A DNA stretch of 64,000 nt from Struthidea cinerea (GCA_013397865.1 VZTI01005309.1:1-64000), one strand, 5' to 3'. Shown: positions 11,346-25,065, counted from the first letter of the stretch. Translations and numbers: made by a program. Notes: generated by a model not told the origin, from the letters alone.

Positions 11346-14300
11346 TAGACGATACCAAATTAGTGACAAATTCTGTTTTCTAAAGACAAGAAAAAGGCAA
11401 GTGTTATGAATGTCTTCATTTTTTTCTCAGAAACCCCTTCCCTCAAACCTCTCCAGTTTTTCTTGAACATTCATTGGTCAAACACTGAGTGACTTTGCTA
11501 AGTTTTACTCATCTATCATGAAGAAAACCACAGACATTGAAAAATACCTTGATACATATCTAAGCCCAGACAAACTTTAGGTCTTAATAAAAACATGCAA
11601 CTACACTTCATAAAACCATCTCCTTCATTCTTCTGTAACTTTTATATTATGTTTTAGGGAGTAAAAAATGCCACAAGTTGCCATTTCCAAGGATGAAAAG
11701 GCAAACTGGTTTGATTACTTTCAATGATTTAGGGACAAAGTCTCAAATAAAGTGAAGAATTTCTACTTGCTCCTATCCCTAGATATTACACCTACCAGCT
11801 GGTTCTGTTTTGTTCAGAAGAAAGAAAGCTACTTTCTGTATTATAGCCAATTCTAATTAAAAATTGAAAAATTAATATATAGACTGGGAAGCTGATAAAG
11901 ATAATTGGCACTTTAGTCCCATGTGATCATAATTCCATACACTTACAGCTGATTCAGTCTCTCAGTTTGCACTCTGCCTCACTAATCCTCTCAGCATGTC
12001 CTACCGTGCATAGAAAAGACCAGCAAGGGGTCCTGGATTCTAAGCTAAAATCAAAATTTAATAACAAACATTTAAACACAACAACTTAATATTATAATCC
12101 CTTACCTCTATGTCACTTATGTCCCTACAGATGGCTTCTTCACAGCCCTCTAAACTTTCATAATCCCTTCCTTCACATAAAAACTTTCCACTCTGTCACG
12201 TCGACGCTCTAGGACAAAAGCTTGACTATGTCAGTACGTCTTTCTTCAGAATTGAATGAACGAGGTTGGGCAATAAATGTCATATGAAAACAAAATGAGT
12301 TCCACAAAGTGACAGGATAACAGTCCTAGACTTAAAGCCCACTTTATGAAAGCCATCATCTTATTAAGCCTTATTACTGCTGCTCACTGGTCAAGGAATT
12401 TAAACAACATGTCTATTAACACAACCTCAATCAGTTTCATCTTTGGCATGTAGGAACATATTTTAAATTCTGTGAACTGAAGCTGCAGATCATCCATCAC
12501 ATTATTCTTTGAAGAGCTGGTTGCATCATCAGACAACAGTACAATGCAGCAACAAAAGATAAAGCTCATCCAATGAAATGGATCCAGAGCTACTGCAAGT
12601 AACGACAAAAGTTCATTTAACTACTGATGGATCCCCCTCTGCTACCTGTAATTGTTTCATCTCCTTACCAGCTTGTTTCAATGAAAATGCTGCTTATTTT
12701 ATGCTTTTGAACACATTTTCAGGAGGGTAAGGAAAAGGACAACTTTGGGAAATTACAAGATCTTTGTTCTGCATGACAGAATTATGACAGTGTGAATTTA
12801 CATACAGGTCGTCTTTTCTCCACAGAAATTTAATTTCTCTGCAGAGGTTTATATGCCTCAGGAATTCAGAGATTGGATGTGTTTGGCTTTGTGCAACACT
12901 CACCATCTGGCTTCTTGTGTCCCTTCCATAGAAAAGTTTACTTTCCTGTCAATTCTGTGTATTTGAGATGGCTTTAATCTTTCTTTTGAGATCCTAGAAA
13001 TGGCTCCACAGAGTCTGGCATGTAGCAGCATTTAGAGAACTTTGCTGAGTGAAAATTAGTCATTTATTGCACTGTTTGCCAGCTGTACTTTTGCCTGTTG
13101 TGTCTGTTTTTCTCACTGCAGAGAGGCCATTGAATAGAAGAACACAAAGCATGAAAAACCCCTCTATTCTTCATACACTCTGGGCTCTGTATGGAGACCA
13201 CCAGCATCTCGCTTTTTACTTTGTATTGAAAGGATAAGGTGTCCTCAAAACAGAGTTGCTAAGATGTCATTTGCTTTTTGGCCAGTATATCCACAAATAC
13301 ACAAAAAAATCCCCAAATTTAAAATACCTGCCTCCCTGTGACGGCAACTACTTACCCAGCATGGAGTTCATCCCATCATAGTGGGAAATACTTTTCCCCC
13401 ATATGGCTCTTCATTCACTCCACATCAAAATCCACAGTTTCCACCCAAAGGGGGGCATTTTCTGTTCTCTTTTTCTAAGCAGATCTCTCTTCCCACTTTC
13501 TCAGTCTTTCCTTGAACACTCTTCCCCATTGCCAATCTTACTCTACACTTCCTCCAAGTCCACTTGGAAATGGGAAATTTTCCTTTTATTTCACTGCAAA
13601 AATAGAAGAGGAAAAGGAAAAAAGAAGATGAAACATGAAAAAAAACCCAGATAAGATTGTTAGAATTACAACCATCTTAGGACAGGTAAGATGCAGAGTG
13701 CCAAACCTACTCATAGGGGAAGAAAAGTGCAGCACTGCCAGATGAGGCAGGTGTCCACATCCATTCAGCAGATGCAGGTCTCAGTTTTCCTCCACTGCCT
13801 TGAATATTATCCTTTGTCTTCCACTGAAAAATGAAAAACATCTTATGTAGGAAAAAAAACCAAAGCAAAACACAAGCAAACAAATAAAACTGAACAAACA
13901 CAGTGGCACAGAAATCCTGTAGAATGCTGACACTACCTGCAATTTTTTGAGTATATTTCTCTGTAACTCAGGAGGAGCGTTACAATTACTTGCAGAGAGA
14001 GCTCTGCAGGCTCTCCATTGCATAGGAGACAGTGGCAGGAGAAGATGACAAAGCCCTGACAGAGCCATGTATGTTACAGAAATCTCTAAACAAGGTGTTT
14101 AACTTACCTGGCAAAGTATTGTTTTCAACTTAGACAGTGCAGGTTGTTGCTTCCTTTCGATTTCAGACCCGGCTTTACATACCTTCTATATAAATAATAC
14201 TTATTTTGTCTTTATTAGACTGACGGAAATCAGGGTCTGAACTTGTGTGGGTTCGTTTCTTTATTCCACTTCAGAGTTTTAAAAATACACTGTCTCTATA

Positions 14301-14469
14301 TTTGTCTGGAGAATCCAGGCAGTAAAACAATTCAAGTGCTGTACCCCTGAGTTGAAGATAACATGCTTGAGTAGACACTTCTTTTCCTGCACCCCACATT
14401 AAACCCTTCTGGGGGCTGAGATGGGTGTCTGTGGGCACCTAGACCTCAGACAGCTATTCTGTGTATCAA
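11346..14469. other. Gene-free AT-rich sequence
   Basis: No exon, RNA gene or repeat family recognised. The small frames present show no domain-like composition. Confidence 0.5.
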
Positions 14470-14556
14470 ATTTCTGTATTTAGTAGTGGACTTGGCAGTG
14501 TCAAGTTAATGGTCAGACTTGATCTTTTCCAACCTTAATGATTCTATGATTTTGCT
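14470..14556 (+). mobile_element. CR1 LINE 3'-end fragment
   Basis: GGCAGTGTCAAGTTAATGGT, then GACTTGATCTTTTCCAACCT and AATGATTCTATGAT match the extreme CR1 3' end, including its terminal ATTCTATG-type repeat. Confidence 0.8.
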
Positions 14557-14827
14557 CTGCTACTTAAATGACATCTTGGGAACAGCTTAATCTACTGACT
14601 AATGAGTTCTCTACTGAAATGGGAGTAAAAATACAAAAAGTTTAAATTAGTCTTTATATTTTTCAATCTAGTTTCCCAGGATTCTTAAGTTGGATTCACA
14701 AACACAGGAACAACTCTCCAGACACAACAGTTTGCCTTTCTCAGTTCAGCCAGTCCCCCCACTATTAATTCCAGCCTCTGACACTCAAAAGAGAAATGAG
14801 AAAAAATTATCCTCGCATCACCCATGC

Positions 14828-14885
14828 AGCTGGACTAGATGATTGTTGTATGTCCCTCCCAAATCGAACTATTCTACTCTCTATC
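14828..14885 (+). mobile_element. CR1 LINE 3'-end fragment
   Basis: GCTGGACTAGATGATTGTTG followed by TCCCTCCCAAATCGAACTAT and ATTCTACTCT matches another CR1 3' end. It lies about 270 bp downstream of the previous fragment, so it is a separate insertion or a split one. Confidence 0.7.
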
Positions 14886-17130
14886 TGGATTTGCAGCTAA
14901 AATAACATTTTTTCATACACTACAGATCTTGGAAGAATAATAATATGAATTGCAATGGTCTGTGAACACCCTACCATACGTTCCAGCTCAGCTCAGGCAA
15001 TTAATAACAATCCAAACATGATTTAAAATCTTGGTTCCCAAAATTCTGGGTTCCTGAAAAGAGTTTGATAATGTTTCTGTCCATGAACAGAGAACATATA
15101 TGCCAATGGCTGGGCACTCCAAATGTCTTCTTGTTTCTTTGAGCTCTGCATTTAAGGCAGAATAACACAATCCTTTAATACTTGAACACACCAGATTGAG
15201 GAGAGAAGGCAAAAGAGAGGTGAATTAGACTACAAGCACCACTTGAGTTAAACCTTGATATTTTAAACAATGTCTGATGTTATTAAACCTCCACACACAT
15301 TTATTTTATAAGAAGAGAAAATATCTTTGATCTTTCTACACAGCCACAAGGGAAAAATAATAAAAAGGAACCATATCTGGTTTTCTCTTTTCATATATAT
15401 AAAACATAATGCAACATTATGACTGTTTTAGTCTGGTAAGATAAAACACATGAAAAACCTAAGGAAAAATTACTTTAAATGTTTAAAAAGCTTTTTTTCC
15501 ATGCTAAATGGCAATGTTCATTTCTGTCATAAAATCTGCTTGAGGACTCCTAAGGAACTTCAAATGTATCCTAATAGACAGGTTCGTACTAAAAAACTTG
15601 CAAGAAGCAGGAACACCTTATCATCTCAGTGTTCAAAATACAGGATTTGTCCCAGAATAGTGCTTAATGGAATGGACCCAAACTCCAGTATGCTATAACT
15701 GCACAACCCACTTAAGATACAAACCCATCTGTCAATTGCACAAATTATCCTTACAGTAAAGACTTTGCAATAACAAGAATAAATATAAGCATTCTTTGTA
15801 AATACATTGTATGTTTCACAGGTGGGAAAACAGTGTAACAAAATCATCAGAAGATATATAAATTCTTCCAGATACAAAGTCTTCTCCATTTTTGCATTGC
15901 TCCTAATTCTACAGGATTCCACATTGAATAAATGGACTTTCAAAGCCAGCTGCAGTCACACCACAAAGTTCTTCTTAAAAAGCTATTAAAAATCTACTGT
16001 TAGTTCATGGTTGGTAATAATGGCTTATTATCCTTACATAAACATCCTCAGTTACTTCATTCCTTATTCAGTGAGACACTGAGGAAGCCACCAGTGCTGT
16101 GGAAATGGCTGTCGTATACAGCATAAAGGCATCTATAGTGCATAAAGGACATAAGACCCCTCTTCTGGCATCACCTCTGGAACAAGCCAGCAAACAGAAA
16201 GTTTAGAGGTCTCCTCCTTGCTTCACCAGTTGCTGCTGCACCCTTGCAAGTCCTCTAATCAGCTTTTGTTCATATTCTTCCAGGACTGCTGAGTCGTGCC
16301 AGCAAAAAGTGTTCAGAAAATGCCAACATGCAGCATTCTGCAGTCAATTTGATGTTTTCAATTTGGCTACCTTTTGTAACCCATGTAGCTTTTTCCAGAA
16401 TGCAGGAAAAAAGTCCGGAAAAATAACCACAAACTTGAAAATAAACTTGTTATGTTTTAAAAACACGTAAGGACTTGTGAGGTTGGGAACAGGCATACAA
16501 GCTCTTAATTATTTGGGGCTTGCATATCCTTGAAGACAGACATGAGTCAGTATCTTCTTTATACATTAAGGAAGAACATATAAATGTAGATGTTCTTTAT
16601 ACATGTCCTGGTCTAAAAGACCTATGTCTGCCAAGGAAGGCTGGAACCTTCCTGGAATGGAAAGATGGCCCCGTCCCTCCAAATTATTATAACTTCGAAA
16701 AGATGGAGCTTCCAGGCAAAAATATGGGAAAAGGAATACTAGTTCTTTACTAGCAAAGATATATATATATAAAAAACAGAACAAACCATAAACAACAGCA
16801 ACAACAAAAAACCACTAGAAGTTTTCCCACCAGTCAAGCACTTTTCCCTTTGGTGTAGTAACAACCTCAACCAACAGGGGGCGTTGATGGCTCCTGGCAA
16901 TGCAGAGGGACTGCAGTGATGCCCCATGACTCCAGGGGACGCTGCAATGCAAGCCCTGAGCCTTGCCAGGGGTTTATGGTGGCCCTGGAAAAAGAAAGAA
17001 GGTGGGGGATTTAGTTTCCCGGAGCTCTCACGTGCACGATGTGGTATCCTGGTGTTACGAACCACTTTAAACACAGAAGAGCAAAGAAAACTAAGTCTCT
17101 GTGAATAAAACAGATCGAACCCAGAAAGGT
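14886..17130. other. Gene-free sequence
   Basis: No gene is recognised. The last 300 bp become GC-richer (16860-17060) and may be the flank or interior of the LTR-like segment that follows, but no primer site, polypurine tract or viral motif was identified. Confidence 0.4.
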
Positions 17131-17745
17131 TTGAAATATACTCCAAAAATTGATTAAAACCAAACAAGGTTAGATGTTGATGCCAAAAAAACCTCATTTA
17201 TTTCACAGTAAAAGAGAGGAGGAAGGCAAGAAGGCAGGAAGGGAGGAAGGAAATAGAAAAAGAGGGGGAAAGGGACAGTGACAGTAATTAGGTAGAAACA
17301 CATCACCCTTCTGACGATCCCAACAACATCTCATTGTTCCCCTCCATCTGGTCTTCTTGGTGGGGAGGGTCCCCCGCGCCCTAACGTACAGAATCCAATG
17401 GATTCATATATGTTTGGGCAGGTGGAAACGCCCGTGTGCCTCCTCTGGGGAGGGCAAGTTTGACACTGTCCCTTGCAACACTGTGGATCTGTTGCATCAT
17501 GTGTAGTGCTCGGGTGCAGGGTCTGGGGACCCCTTTGGGGAGGACCTTTGATGGGCCATGACATCCCCTCTTCTGTCCTTCACGTGGATGTGGCTTTGCC
17601 TGGGGGCGGCAGGGAGGGGACACCCCCACAGCTGAGCTGGTCTGCACTGTGGAGGATGTGCATTCACTGCCTCAGATCAGAGGCTTTTTCACCACAAACC
17701 CAAAACCTCTCCCCCTCCCCGCTTTGGTGTGAGGGTCTGTGTGAG
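17131..17745 (-). repeat. LTR-like segment, copy 1 of an exact 615-bp repeat
   Basis: Every base I compared matches 17747-18361; the two copies are separated by a single N (17746). Near the left end is the reverse complement of a poly(A) signal (TTTATT in CATTTATTTCACAG), then a purine-rich tract and GC-rich sequence. This resembles a minus-strand retroviral LTR with its U5 side on the left. The identical frames in both copies are a consequence of the repeat and not evidence for genes. TG...CA termini and a target duplication were not found. Confidence 0.5.
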
Positions 17746-17746
17746 N

Positions 17747-18361
17747 TTGAAATATACTCCAAAAATTGATTAAAACCAAACAAGGTTAGATGTTGATGCC
17801 AAAAAAACCTCATTTATTTCACAGTAAAAGAGAGGAGGAAGGCAAGAAGGCAGGAAGGGAGGAAGGAAATAGAAAAAGAGGGGGAAAGGGACAGTGACAG
17901 TAATTAGGTAGAAACACATCACCCTTCTGACGATCCCAACAACATCTCATTGTTCCCCTCCATCTGGTCTTCTTGGTGGGGAGGGTCCCCCGCGCCCTAA
18001 CGTACAGAATCCAATGGATTCATATATGTTTGGGCAGGTGGAAACGCCCGTGTGCCTCCTCTGGGGAGGGCAAGTTTGACACTGTCCCTTGCAACACTGT
18101 GGATCTGTTGCATCATGTGTAGTGCTCGGGTGCAGGGTCTGGGGACCCCTTTGGGGAGGACCTTTGATGGGCCATGACATCCCCTCTTCTGTCCTTCACG
18201 TGGATGTGGCTTTGCCTGGGGGCGGCAGGGAGGGGACACCCCCACAGCTGAGCTGGTCTGCACTGTGGAGGATGTGCATTCACTGCCTCAGATCAGAGGC
18301 TTTTTCACCACAAACCCAAAACCTCTCCCCCTCCCCGCTTTGGTGTGAGGGTCTGTGTGAG
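17747..18361 (-). repeat. Copy 2 of the exact 615-bp repeat (likely assembly artefact)
   Basis: Same sequence as 17131-17745, offset 616 bases, starting immediately after a single N. An exact tandem copy joined by one N, in a genome where old repeats are diverged, is best explained by two contig ends that overlap but were abutted. Confidence 0.8.
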
Positions 18362-18900
18362 CCTGACAGCAGATAAGTCTGGGGCTGTGATCTCCACCCC
18401 AAAGGCGTGAGGCGTAATCCTCTTATGGAAGTATTCTTCTTCTCCAACCACACCCGAGTCACTTTATCTTATCTCCATCATTGTGCAGTCCAGGGCCTCA
18501 GTCAGGAGGCCTATTCAGGGTGTGGCAGTCTTCCATGCAGCTTTTGTTACACAGTTTGCTATAATAACCAAAAGTCCTTCATAAAAATGTTTAAGCCATA
18601 AACTGTAACATTTCAGTCCGACTGACTGGTGATGGCAGCTGCTGAGATTCCAGTCAACCAGAAACCAGGACCCTCTCTCCAGAGAGGGGGAGGAGGTGGG
18701 GGGCCCAATTTTTCCCCTGAAACACCCGCGCAGATGGTGAGGGCCTCCCAGCAATGGCGGGTGCCGAAAAGTCCCAGTCAACCGGCAGCTCCTGCAAGCA
18801 GGAGACTTACAAATAGGCAGCAAGGAGAATTCCACACTAGCACCAAGCCCCTGGGCAGAAGTCCAGCACCATAAACCGCAACCGTCTCCCTAAAACTCGC
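18362..18900 (-). mobile_element. Probable continuation of the LTR-like segment
   Basis: GC-rich sequence that continues directly from the repeat. Read on the minus strand it has TATA-like sequences near 18560-18590. It ends in C-rich sequence around 18900, after which base composition returns to the local AT-rich level. LTR assignment rests on composition and position only. Confidence 0.35.
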
Positions 18901-19486
18901 TCCCCTCCCCAAAACCATTTCAGTGTTATGTCAAGGTACTTGGCCATTCCTTTTGTCTCTTAATGGCTAGAGACACATTTTACCTAGAAAGCTGCCCCCC
19001 CACCCCGCATCTCCTTGACAACAAATGGGAAGAAATTCCCTTGAGAAAACGTAACTCCCAACAATACATGAAAGCAGGAGATAGAAATAAACATTCAAGG
19101 CATAGGGAAATTCAGGAAATTTTGAACTAAACATGACATGTGAAGCAAAACAAAAGAGGTAAAAAAGCCCTACAGGTTCCTCTTTCCAATTAATGTTCTT
19201 TATGAACCCCATCTTCAACCTTTTAGGATAACAATCATTAAAAAACAAAATACTGTAGGAGCAAAGCTATCGTTGCTAGTTAGAGATGGTTGTTTCCTCA
19301 TCAGGACATGTAGAAATGCATACGATAATAACTGTTTTATGAAAAGACACATTACATACTCTTTTAGACAATTATAAATGTCAATGTCCCAATAATCACC
19401 CACCTTACTTTTTTCTAAGGAAAAGTTGCCTACTCTCTGTCATTACTAGTTAAGAGCACCATTTCTCCTTTTTATACTGCTTAATC

Positions 19487-19704
19487 TGGGAAGGGAAGGG
19501 AAGGGAAGNNNNNNNNNNNNNNNNNNNNNNNNNNNNNNNNNNNNNNNNNNNNNNNNNNNNNNNNNNNNNNNNNNNNNNNNNNNNNNNNNNNNNNNNNNNN
19601 NNNNNNNNNNNNNNNNNNNNNNNNNNNNNNNNNNNNNNNNNNNNNNNNNNNNNNNNNNNNNNNNNNNNAGGGAAGGGAAGGGAAGGGAAGGGAAGGGAAG
19701 GGAG
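19487..19704. repeat. (GGGAA)n pentanucleotide array with 160-N gap
   Basis: Both sides of the N run (19509-19668) consist of the same GGGAA repeat, so the gap lies inside the array and its true length is unknown. Confidence 0.95.
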
Positions 19705-22700
19705 AAAGAGTAAGAAAGAAAAAAGTATTTTCCAGTGTATATTGTGAGAAAACTAGTGTTATTTTTTTTTCATTTTACATTTATGGTTATAATCTTCAGA
19801 GGTATGTTCCTCCCCTCTTGACACAGCATGCTATTGATGTTGCATGTGGTTCACAACATCTGAAAGGTGCTGTAGGGTTTAAATGTTCTTATCAATATAT
19901 GGTTTTGTCTCTAATCCTTGGAGTTTTTACTACCTCCAGAATAACATTTTTACAAGCAAAGGCACGCATTATCATCTAAATCACAGCAATATCAATGAAC
20001 AAAAGGATATACCACTTCTGCCATGAGGAAGAGCTAAAAACATTTCAGTAAAGTAAAATATCTCATTTTATTCAAACCAGAAAAAGCCTTACAATAAATA
20101 AAGACACATTTCATATACAAAAAAAAAAAAAGAGTTTCTGGCACATAGCTTTCAAAATCTCTCAAATATGTTGGTAGAAATACATAGAGCCTGTGGGTTA
20201 CTTTTCCCTGCTTTCTGCTGTTTTCTATACTGTACAGACTGTATGTGCTGGAGCACAGACTTTTCAGCTGCCACCTCTACTTGGATGTAATATGCAGCAG
20301 TGAGAATTCCCATACCATTATCACTTTTCCCCCTCCTGCCCTGGAACAGCTTCTTACACTCAAGGTATCATTAATATGTAGGATGGTTGATAATCTTCTG
20401 TCAAGCAGCCTCTGGGACTTACTTGATACTGATAAGGAGGGAGAGATGTAAAGAACTGCTTGTCTTCCATATTTACTTTGATCCAGGCTGATTCCCCTTA
20501 GGAAATTACGGCTACGGGACCATCTAATTGGAAAATCTCTCCAAATACAAAATAGTATAATGCAATTTAATATACTAGTAGTGACTGGTGGCAAGTGAAA
20601 TTAAGTGCTGCCCATTTGGCAGTCTGTGCTTGCCCCATGAGCAGCTCAATACAGAGGAACACTTCTGGCTGCTTTGACAAGGCTGCCCCATGAGATGTGA
20701 TTCAAGAGGTCTTGCACCAATTGAAAATGCTTGGAGCTATAACCCATTCCCTGCAGGGAGTAAGGAAAAACAGTCCAAAAGAACAGGCAAGACATGTTAA
20801 ACAACACTTTGTGAAACCAAAGTCGTTGGACTAGATTGTGTTTGGGGTCATCATTTACAAGCTGAAGTCTACTGAAAGTAAACAGCAAAACCAAGTAATA
20901 CTGGGAAATTACCCTATATTCATTGCAAAGCATAGAAGTAGCCTAATCTGTTTTGCATGAAAGTTACATGGAAAAACTTCTCATCCATTCACAGTAAAGG
21001 AATGGGTGAGTTTTATTGATTTATTCATTTTCCTTGCATCATTTTAAAAGATGAGCAAGCCTCACCAAGCCAATGCCATTGGCTAACTATGTCTATGCAG
21101 AGATTAGGAGATAAAATTATTCCAACATCAATCTGTTTTTCTACTTTTTTGCTGCAAAACACAGCAATAAATTGCAGACAGTTCACTACAAGGCTGAGAT
21201 GTAATGCTGTAAATACTTCAATAAAGCTTCAGCACCAAATTCAGCTCCCATGACAGCCTGCATCACAAGGTCCTCCTGCAGTGGCAGGAGATGGCTTTGC
21301 TAAAACAGTAGCAGCAAATCAATTAAAAGTTGCAGTAAATAGCACAATCCCTTGAAAGCTTTCACAGTACAAACATGGTAATGCTCAATGTTATATTTAG
21401 GAATGAGATATAAATAAATTGCAGCTGCATTTACAACTCTTCAAACTTTGCTTAATGACAAAATTTCACTGTCTAGAAAGTTCCAGCACACTGCAATAGA
21501 AACTTTTTGTGTGTGTGTATGTGTAGATCCATGCAACACCAACACCAGAAGAGCCCCTAAACCAACTAGAGGCTTTGTGTACAGATGTAGTAGACCTAAA
21601 TACACACATACCTTTCTTAGGTGGTTTTTCTGTGACAGGAAATTAGGTTGTAGGCTTACCCATTTTAGGCTAGCAGCTTCTCTTCAGATCCTATACTAAC
21701 TACCAAGGATATTCTCCAAGGCCACCATGTTGAACATTATGTCACTTTAAAAGGATCTTAATGTGGAAGCTAATTCATTATAATTGAGATCTCATCCCTG
21801 GCCTTCTAAAAGCCCTTCTCAGCTAATGTCTATGTATTAAAATTACACTCTGGCATTAACAAGCAGAAAATTAAAAGTAGAAAAATTGGTAGAAAAGCAA
21901 TTTGTGGTGGGATTGTAAGCCGTTAACTTTTTTTTATTTTGCCAGAAACAGAGCTGATACATTTTTGAACATTTTTCTGACCAAAACTCTATCCAACAGT
22001 GACACACTGTTGTAAGGGCATCAGCTTTCTCCTCCTAGGAAAATATGTTAGACATGCTCAATTCACATTACAATTGTTATGCCTGCCACTGTGAATTCCC
22101 CTGGTACCCATACACATCCTCTTTCTCACCACAATGGTAGGAATTGTGCTTGTTGTTCCCTTCTTTGTTGCTCAGACTCGCATTTGGCACCACTTCTTCG
22201 ATAATAAAATAGAACCACCCCAACCACCAGTTTCCCCTTCCCCTGTGAGCTTTGTCCCACAGGTTTTCAAAGCACCTTAAAGGCTCCCCGAAAGATCTCC
22301 AATCACCCCTCACTTCAAGGCCAACAAAGGCCTCAAAATGAATCACAGGGAGAAGAAAAGGGACATCAGTACAAACAGCTTTCATGTGAGCTCCCAAATG
22401 CCAAAATATTTTACAGACAATAAAATTGTGTCTGTCTTTATGTAAAGGCATTCCATAAACAGAAAAGGGATGAACATGCTGCAGTCGGCTTTGAACTTCA
22501 TTTCTTGTAGAAACAGACACCAAAGCCTTATAAAATACTAATTGAGCGAAAGTTATTAAATGCATCAGCTGAGAATATGAGTAGCCCTGTATTCTGTGTA
22601 CAAATTAGTATAAGGACACCCAAATTACGTCAAACCCTATGTACTCCACGCATTCATATAATTTCTATACATAATTATTAAATTAATCATGTTAATACAT

Positions 22701-22913
22701 TATAATTACCATTTTATCTAAATTGTATAATGAAAGCCACATTTCTGTGCCTCAATGCAAAATTATACAGGTAAATTCTTCTTTTTTGCATTTCATTCTG
22801 GAAATAAGTTGAGATTCCACAGTTAGGTGATTTAATGCAACAGACATTTTCACATCTTTCAAGTCTCATATAGCTTAAAGAGATTAGAGTTCTAGAGATA
22901 AACCTCTCATACA
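19705..22913. other. Gene-free sequence
   Basis: No gene recognised. The longest frame (22077-22565, minus, 162 codons) has no recognisable domain, and one or two frames of that length are expected by chance in a window this size. A short TG run lies near 21508. Confidence 0.45.
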
Positions 22914-22919
22914 AAGTCA

Positions 22920-23298
22920 TGTAGGTGCTAAAAAGCTAGAAGAGGAGAAATTCTTCAGCCTTTTCTCAACATTCTGTGAGAAGAATGTCTTTCCTATGTA
23001 AACTATTTTAAACAAGGTCACAGTTTCATAAACTTCTTGCACCCGCAAGCTGTTTTGCAAGATTGTTACGGCTTTGACTTTGAAAATATTTTGGAATAGG
23101 TATCTTAGGACTTGGCCAATCCTCTCAAGGGGTGGATGGCCGAGGAACCAATTACCTATTGCCATTCAACACACTTTTGCGATCTATCCTATAAAAGTAG
23201 TCAGAAAATTATTAAAGCGCTTAAGCTTCGGCTTCCACTTGTTCACAAGCCTGGACTCTGTGTCGTTTTCTTTATGCGCCTCGGACGTAACAGCGACA
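22920..23298 (+). mobile_element. Solo LTR, class II type, 379 bp
   Basis: Starts TGTAGGTGCT and ends AACAGCGACA, giving TG...CA. Flanks are AAGTCA (22914-22919) and CAGTCA (23299-23304), a 6-bp target duplication with one mismatch; 6 bp is usual for alpha/betaretroviruses. Inside are two CCAAT-type boxes (near 23115 and 23150), TATAAAA at 23190-23196 and ATTAAA at 23211-23216. The 3' end closely resembles the end of the LTR at 60884-61098 (both ...TGTGTCGT... then AACAGCGACA), so the two are likely related. No interior sequence remains. Confidence 0.7.
23190..23216 (+). promoter_or_regulatory. LTR TATA box and ATTAAA signal
   Basis: TATAAAA at 23190 and ATTAAA 21 nt downstream; same short spacing as the LTR at 2246. 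Confidence 0.55.
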
Positions 23299-23516
23299 CA
23301 GTCACAATTACTAGCTCATCATGTTTTAGGACCCTCAAATTCATACCTGCCACAAATACACTTTGAAACAAAAGCAATGCCCTCCTCTTTCCTTTACAAC
23401 ATCTAAAGTGATGCTTCAAAAATATTTTGTTCTGCCCAAAAAGAAATCAAAGTAAATAAGTAGAAATGTGTAGCTCTTTCACTCATATCAGGACTGAATT
23501 AGTTAATCTGATGAAT

Positions 23517-24140
23517 TGTTGTGGCAGAACCTTTCACCCCCTGATACAGCAAAATCTTATCATCTCCCCACCACATATGGCTAAAATCAGACCAGAATGG
23601 TTTGTCATGTGATGAATTATCTCAACTGAGAACCTCCTTAGCCAGCAATCTGACTTGAATGGTGAGAAAAGAAAATCTAAAATTAGTGACTACAGACACA
23701 AGCATTTTTACAACTATAAAAGACCACTATGATTTTCATGAAATCAGAAATCTCCTATACACTGAGTGTGTAGAGCATTCTCCTCAATGACTAAGATGTT
23801 CCCACCAAATTACTTCCCCAGGGGATTGAGAGAAATTAAGGAGATTCTCTGCACACCGCTATCATTCATTGGTGAGTGACACTGACTCCTAATCTATACT
23901 ATTTCTTTGCTAGCTGTAACATAAGGTACCTCTATAATCGTGCACTGTATCTTTATCTACAATTAGTGTTTCTTTTTGTTTTATTGTAAGTAAGTCTGTT
24001 TAAGTCTTATGTCTGTTTTCCTTGGTCTATTCAATAAATAATTCATGTTGCAATAGGCCTGCTCGGTCATTATTAAGAGCTTGAGAGTGAGAGTGGTTTT
24101 GGGGTGCTGGTCGCCTCAATAAAGCTACTGTCTACTGCCA
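23517..24140 (+). mobile_element. Candidate LTR
   Basis: A TATA box (TATAAAA, 23715-23721) is followed about 310 bp later by AATAAA (24033-24038) in a T-rich context (TTTTGTTTTATTGTAAGTAA region) and then a GC-rich tail. That arrangement resembles an avian ERVL-type LTR. The ends given are a guess: the start is TGTTGTGGCA, and no target duplication or clear CA end was found. Confidence 0.35.
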
Positions 24141-25065
24141 GAGGCCTGGGCAAAGGCAGGGACTTGTCCAAGCTCTCCCCTCTCCATTCATAACAGTTGT
24201 CACAATTAAGATATAAAGTGCAGAAAATATCTTTAGTGTACAGTAAGAGGAGTTGTGAAGTTTCCAGCTTCCCACTTCTTGTTCTGAAATTCCACAGTCA
24301 GCAGAAAGTTTCATGCTAAAACTCACATGTTTTATTTTTATAGCCAAAGGAGGAGATAGTACAAATGCTACTAGACAAGGTTACTCTTCTTTCCATCCAC
24401 ACTTCCTAAAAAATCCATGATAAATTATATTTTCCTTATTTTCCTAAAAAGTCAAGATCACAACTCCTCTTGTAGACATGTCAATCCAGACAAGTGTACT
24501 ATTTGAAGTCTTAAGCATATGCCTGTTATCACAGTCCCACTTCTATAAAACCTGACATCTATTTTGGTACACTAACAGTTTTAGGACTGTAAGAAATATT
24601 TGATGACTTTGAGCTAATATGTCATGTTTACAACTCTACATATTTTGAGTCATTTACCTAAAGGTCACACAGTCCACATATCAAGAGTTTACTTCCAAAA
24701 TATCCAGGGACTTCAAATCCTGACAGTCTCTATTTTTCCCACAACAGACACTTTTCTGAATAACTCCAAATGATATCTGCATTGAAGACAAATATTCAAC
24801 CACGTATCAATAGATATGTAATTAGCAATTCCTCCTTTCCTTCCTTTGTTTTCTTTGATCATCACCATGACCCATCCAGCATTAATTTGATCTTCTTGAA
24901 AATAGTACCTCAGAAAAAAGGCTCCTAGAATCCAGCTATACATTCTGGAGTAACCATCTGCTTTTACTTCTGTTTTCCTCCTTGTCAGCTGCTTAGTGTA
25001 GTAGTATTTTACTACTTGGTGCTACTCTCAGCAATGCTGAAAACCCATAAGCACCAATTCTGCAG
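24141..25065. other. Gene-free sequence
   Basis: Nothing recognised. Confidence 0.5.

Noticed and set aside
17331..18263. Pairs of identical minus-strand frames (77 and 88 codons)
   Set aside because: Identity is explained by the 615-bp repeat; they are not duplicated genes.
22077..22565. 162-codon minus-strand open frame
   Set aside because: No domain, no exon-like context; one or two frames of this length are expected by chance in 64 kb read in six frames.
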